Shown one piece after another: positions 61,733 to 64,000 of a stretch of DNA of 64,000 nt. The notes beneath the pieces are model-generated. The model made no database searches. It worked only from the letters and a program-made list of their open reading frames with translations, and was not told the origin of the DNA. The position numbers and the translations under genes are program-made. Origin of the DNA: UMGS1696 sp964621755 (GTDB lineage: Bacteria; Bacillota; Clostridia; Oscillospirales; CAG-272); assembly GCA_964621755.1 (NCBI GenBank), contig CAZUPI010000010.1, forward strand, positions 6,715 to 70,714, given 5' to 3'. Position 1 is the stretch's first letter; each line of letters starts with the position of its first letter.

Positions 61733-62389
61733 TTATTCACATATCACCTTTATCATCTCACCCATGCTGTGTGCGATGTACGTTGCACCGGCAGACGCAA
61801 GCTCGGACTGGCTGCCAAAGCCCCAGAGAATGCCGAGAGAGGAAAGGTGGTTTTCAGCGGCCCCTTCGATGTCGTGATGGCGGTCGCCGACCATGATAAC
61901 GGAGGTGGAACGGGTGCTTTGGGGGATAGACAAGGTGTTGAGGGCGTATCGGATTACGTCTCCTTTTTGGGTGCGGGTATTGTCGAGAGATGCACCGCAG
62001 ACCGCTTCAAAGTATTCAGACAGACCAAAATGGTCGATGATTTGGATGGCGAATTTTTCAGGCTTTGAGGTGGCAACTGCCATTGTAACACCTCGCTTTT
62101 TGATTTGTGCAAGCGTGTCTGCGATTCCGTCGTACGGAACGTTTTCAAACAGGCCTTTTTCGGAAAAGTATTCTCGATAGAAAATGAGCGCAGTGTTGGC
62201 TTCCGCCTCGGTCATACCGGTGAATTCCATAAAAGACGAAATGAGCGGCGGACCGATAAAACAGTAGAGGGATTCACGAGGCGGAATGTTGCGCCCCATT
62301 TTAGAGAGCGCGTACATAATGGAGTTCGTGATACCGAGGGACGGGTCAGTGAGGGTTCCGTCAAGGTCGAACAGAGCGTATTGGTACAT
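61733..62389 (-). CDS. HAD-family hydrolase, phosphoglycolate-phosphatase-like
   Basis: A 218-residue HAD phosphatase. Motif I is YALFDLDGTLTD (nucleophile Asp about residue 8), motif II AVATSKPEKF, motif III a Lys in TRTQKGDVI, and motif IV MVGDRHHDIEGA. The cap between residues 15 and 80 is of the small helical type, as in PGP/Gph and PpaX. Substrate unknown; small phosphorylated sugars or phosphoglycolate are likely. Start: ATG 62389. Ten bases separate it from the upstream traX-like gene, so the two form an operon. Confidence 0.92.
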   Translation of the reverse strand: MYQYALFDLDGTLTDPSLGITNSIMYALSKMGRNIPPRESLYCFIGPPLISSFMEFTGMTEAEANTALIFYREYFSEKGLFENVPYDGIADTLAQIKKRGVTMAVATSKPEKFAIQIIDHFGLSEYFEAVCGASLDNTRTQKGDVIRYALNTLSIPQSTRSTSVIMVGDRHHDIEGAAENHLSSLGILWGFGSQSELASAGATYIAHSMGEMIKVICE

Positions 62390-62399
62390 AAAAATCTCC

Positions 62400-63137
62400 T
62401 TATGATAGCAGCATTTGTATGCCGTACAGGATTATGAGGTGCACGGGATAGAATATATAGAAGAAATATTTCATCCGGTATTTGCCCGGCTGGCCGTTGT
62501 AGGCCGCGAGAATCGGGACTGTGAGCAGGGACCAGAACTGGATGAAAAAACTGCTGCCCGTCATATCGATGCACAGGGCGAGAAGGGCTGCTGTGAACAT
62601 GACAAGTTTTCGCGGACGGTCGTCGAATAGGAAAGTGAATACCGGGAGCATCACGCCGAAGAAGCCATAGTCGACCTGCACTTTCATACATAGGAACAGT
62701 ACCCCGATAACGGATGCAGCGCATACAGCTGCGGATATTGTTTTGTCGGCGTCATTGTTCAGCGGCTTGTCTTTGCCCATGAATTTACAAATTCGGCGGT
62801 TCAGGTCGCTCACTTCACCGCGCGACGCTGTTTTGGCGCAGTCGGCGAAGTACATAATGATGAGCGACATGGAAAAAACGATAAGGATACCAAGATAGAG
62901 AGTGCGGTCAGCGATGGTATAGACGATTTGGCAAAGGAGACCGAGGAGAAAGATGCGCAGGAAGTATTTTGCGCGGTTTCTTGTATAGCGGAATCCTTCT
63001 GCAATGCAGTAGGCATACAGCGGGAAGGCGATCCGCCCGATGATGCGGAGAAATCTCCATTGTGGGAACAGCAGCAGGCCCATATGGTCGATGAGCATTG
63101 TTACTGCAGCGATAATTTTTATAATGAAGGAAGACAT
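62400..63137 (-). CDS. TraX-family membrane protein
   Basis: A 245-residue integral membrane protein with about eight hydrophobic helices. It starts MSSFIIKIIAAVTMLIDHMG, and MLIDHMG...FLRIIGRIAFPLYAYCIAEGF is the signature of the TraX family (PF05857), named after the F-pilin acetylase but common in non-conjugative Clostridia as a probable acyltransferase. The frame is open to 63194, but ATG 63137 follows CGGAG and lies downstream of the promoter. First gene of an operon with the HAD phosphatase. Confidence 0.9.
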   Translation of the reverse strand: MSSFIIKIIAAVTMLIDHMGLLLFPQWRFLRIIGRIAFPLYAYCIAEGFRYTRNRAKYFLRIFLLGLLCQIVYTIADRTLYLGILIVFSMSLIIMYFADCAKTASRGEVSDLNRRICKFMGKDKPLNNDADKTISAAVCAASVIGVLFLCMKVQVDYGFFGVMLPVFTFLFDDRPRKLVMFTAALLALCIDMTGSSFFIQFWSLLTVPILAAYNGQPGKYRMKYFFYIFYPVHLIILYGIQMLLS

Positions 63138-63164
63138 ATAACGCTCCGTTTGCGGATTTACCTT

Positions 63165-63194
63165 ATTATACCACAGGATACCGTTCAATTGCAA
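63165..63194 (-). promoter_or_regulatory. TraX-like operon promoter
   Basis: TTGCAA (63189-63194) and TATAAT (63165-63170) with an 18-base spacer on the minus strand. It excludes the ATG at 63194 as a start. Confidence 0.65.
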
Positions 63195-63392
63195 CTATGG
63201 AGCAGTATTTTTGCTCGACAGCAGGATTTACTTTATGAAAGGGCCGTCAAATCCCACTATGGAGCCTGCATTCCGAAACGGAAAATGGGAAATTGTAAAA
63301 TTATATAACGATTAACTCCTGAAAAATAAAGAAAAATTTCCACTTAGATTAAAGTTTTTTAAAAGGGGTGCGGGGAAACTTTTTTTTCAAAA
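63195..63392. other. Intergenic region ending in a half hairpin element
   Basis: No gene is visible. ACTATGGAGC occurs twice (about 63194 and 63254). The last part, from about 63350, is the left half of the window's recurring hairpin element (TAAAGTTTTTT...GGGGTGCGGGGAAACTTTTTT), which breaks off where radical SAM coding begins. Confidence 0.5.
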
Positions 63393-64000
63393 GAAGTTTG
63401 TCATCCTTATACAGATTATCTTGATCTTTTGATTAAGAGAGCTGTAAATGAAGTAGTTTTTCAGGTAACGAGAGACTGCAATTTTAAATGCAGATATTGT
63501 CTGTTTACAAGAGATAATAATGTCGACCGACACCATGAAAAAGTTAATATGCCATGGGATGTTGCTAAAAAAAGTCTTGATTTCCTATACATGAACTCTG
63601 CTGATTCAAAAAATATTTCTATAGCTTTTTATGGTGGAGAACCATTATTAAATTTTGAATTAATAAAAAAAATAGTTGATTATTCTGATAACTTGTTTCA
63701 ATCTAAAAAATTCATTATTCTACAACCATTAATGGGTCCTTGCTTACAGATGATGTAATCAAATTTTTAATTAAACATAAAATTTCAATTGGGGTAAGTC
63801 TTGATGGTCCATGTGATATTCAAAATCAACACAGAAAGTTTTATGAAAATGGTGGAGATACCTTTAATATTGTATATGATAATATACAACGGGTAAGAAA
63901 AGAAAGTGCTGCATATTTTAATGAACATGTAACCTTTCAACCAGTACATTTAATTGATGAAGATTTGAATAAAACAAAAGATTTTTTTAGAAATATGGGT
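63393..64000 (+). pseudogene. Radical SAM peptide maturase, 5'-truncated and frameshifted
   Basis: The frame from about 63393 reads CHPYTDYLDLLIKRAVNEVV and then the cluster motif CNFKCRYC, followed by AFYGGEPLLN (SAM-binding). This pattern belongs to SPASM-type maturases of cysteine-rich or other ribosomal peptides. The N terminus is missing: the coding sequence is joined to a hairpin element with no ATG. A single missing T near 63718 breaks the frame; beyond it, the next frame continues correctly with TTINGSLLTDDVIKFLIKHK and GVSLDGP to the window end. GC content is clearly lower than in the other genes, suggesting recent acquisition. Translation from TTG 63429 would give only 109 residues. 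Confidence 0.75.

Overview
The window looks like a chromosomal segment of an anaerobic, probably gut- or rumen-dwelling member of the Clostridia. The evidence is Firmicutes-type housekeeping genes (RNase Y, RNase R, SecG, lone MazF/NdoA-like toxin), GGAGG ribosome-binding sites, many TTGACA-N17-TATAAT promoters, a rubredoxin, CotH-type proteins and several polysaccharide-degrading enzymes. No 16S or other species marker is present, so the identification stops at that level.

Layout. 0-2.7 kb: an esterase, then a patchwork of broken genes (C-terminal solute-binding protein piece, a LysR start fused to a YaaA-like end, a frameshifted serine recombinase tail). 2.66-11.4 kb: a complete type I-C CRISPR-Cas locus on the minus strand, in the order cas3-cas5c-cas8c(with internal cas11c)-cas7-cas4-cas1-cas2-leader-array, driven by a perfect consensus promoter. 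The array has 14 repeats and 13 spacers, including an exact duplication of two neighbouring units. 11.4-12.3 kb: two crRNA-handle-like copies, a hairpin, two tRNA genes and a truncated gene start. 12.4-19.7 kb: a CotH lipoprotein and, on the other strand, a Rieske oxidoreductase, a GH36 alpha-galactosidase and a sialate O-acetylesterase. 20-25.6 kb: RNase Y, a TSUP permease, RNase R and SecG. 26-36.8 kb: a large CotH lipoprotein, MazF, MurD, three tandem M42 peptidases, a YitT protein and an aminotransferase. 37-48.3 kb: a radical SAM protein, rubredoxin, a 31-residue membrane peptide, UvrA, an Lhr-like helicase and a GH106-like hydrolase. 48.5-57.5 kb: an autoregulated MarR/ABC exporter pair, a phosphoesterase/Sfp/GH127 operon, a CorC-type protein, a small four-cysteine peptide and an AraC regulator. 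58-64 kb: a TerB-N protein with a BrxD-like ATPase, a HAD phosphatase, TraX and a broken radical SAM maturase of lower GC content.

Functional themes. Glycan use: GH36, SASA esterase, GH106-like, GH127. Defence: type I-C CRISPR-Cas, and a probable second system made of the TerB-N protein, the BrxD-like ATPase and, 12 kb away, the Lhr-like helicase. Intergenic regions repeatedly carry almost perfect hairpins with an ACTTTTT/AAAAAGT core, which act as terminators or belong to a dispersed repeat family. The most interesting candidates are the handle-like copies beside the cas promoter, the internally started Cas11c, the TerB-N/BrxD/helicase set, and two very short, strongly promoted peptides.
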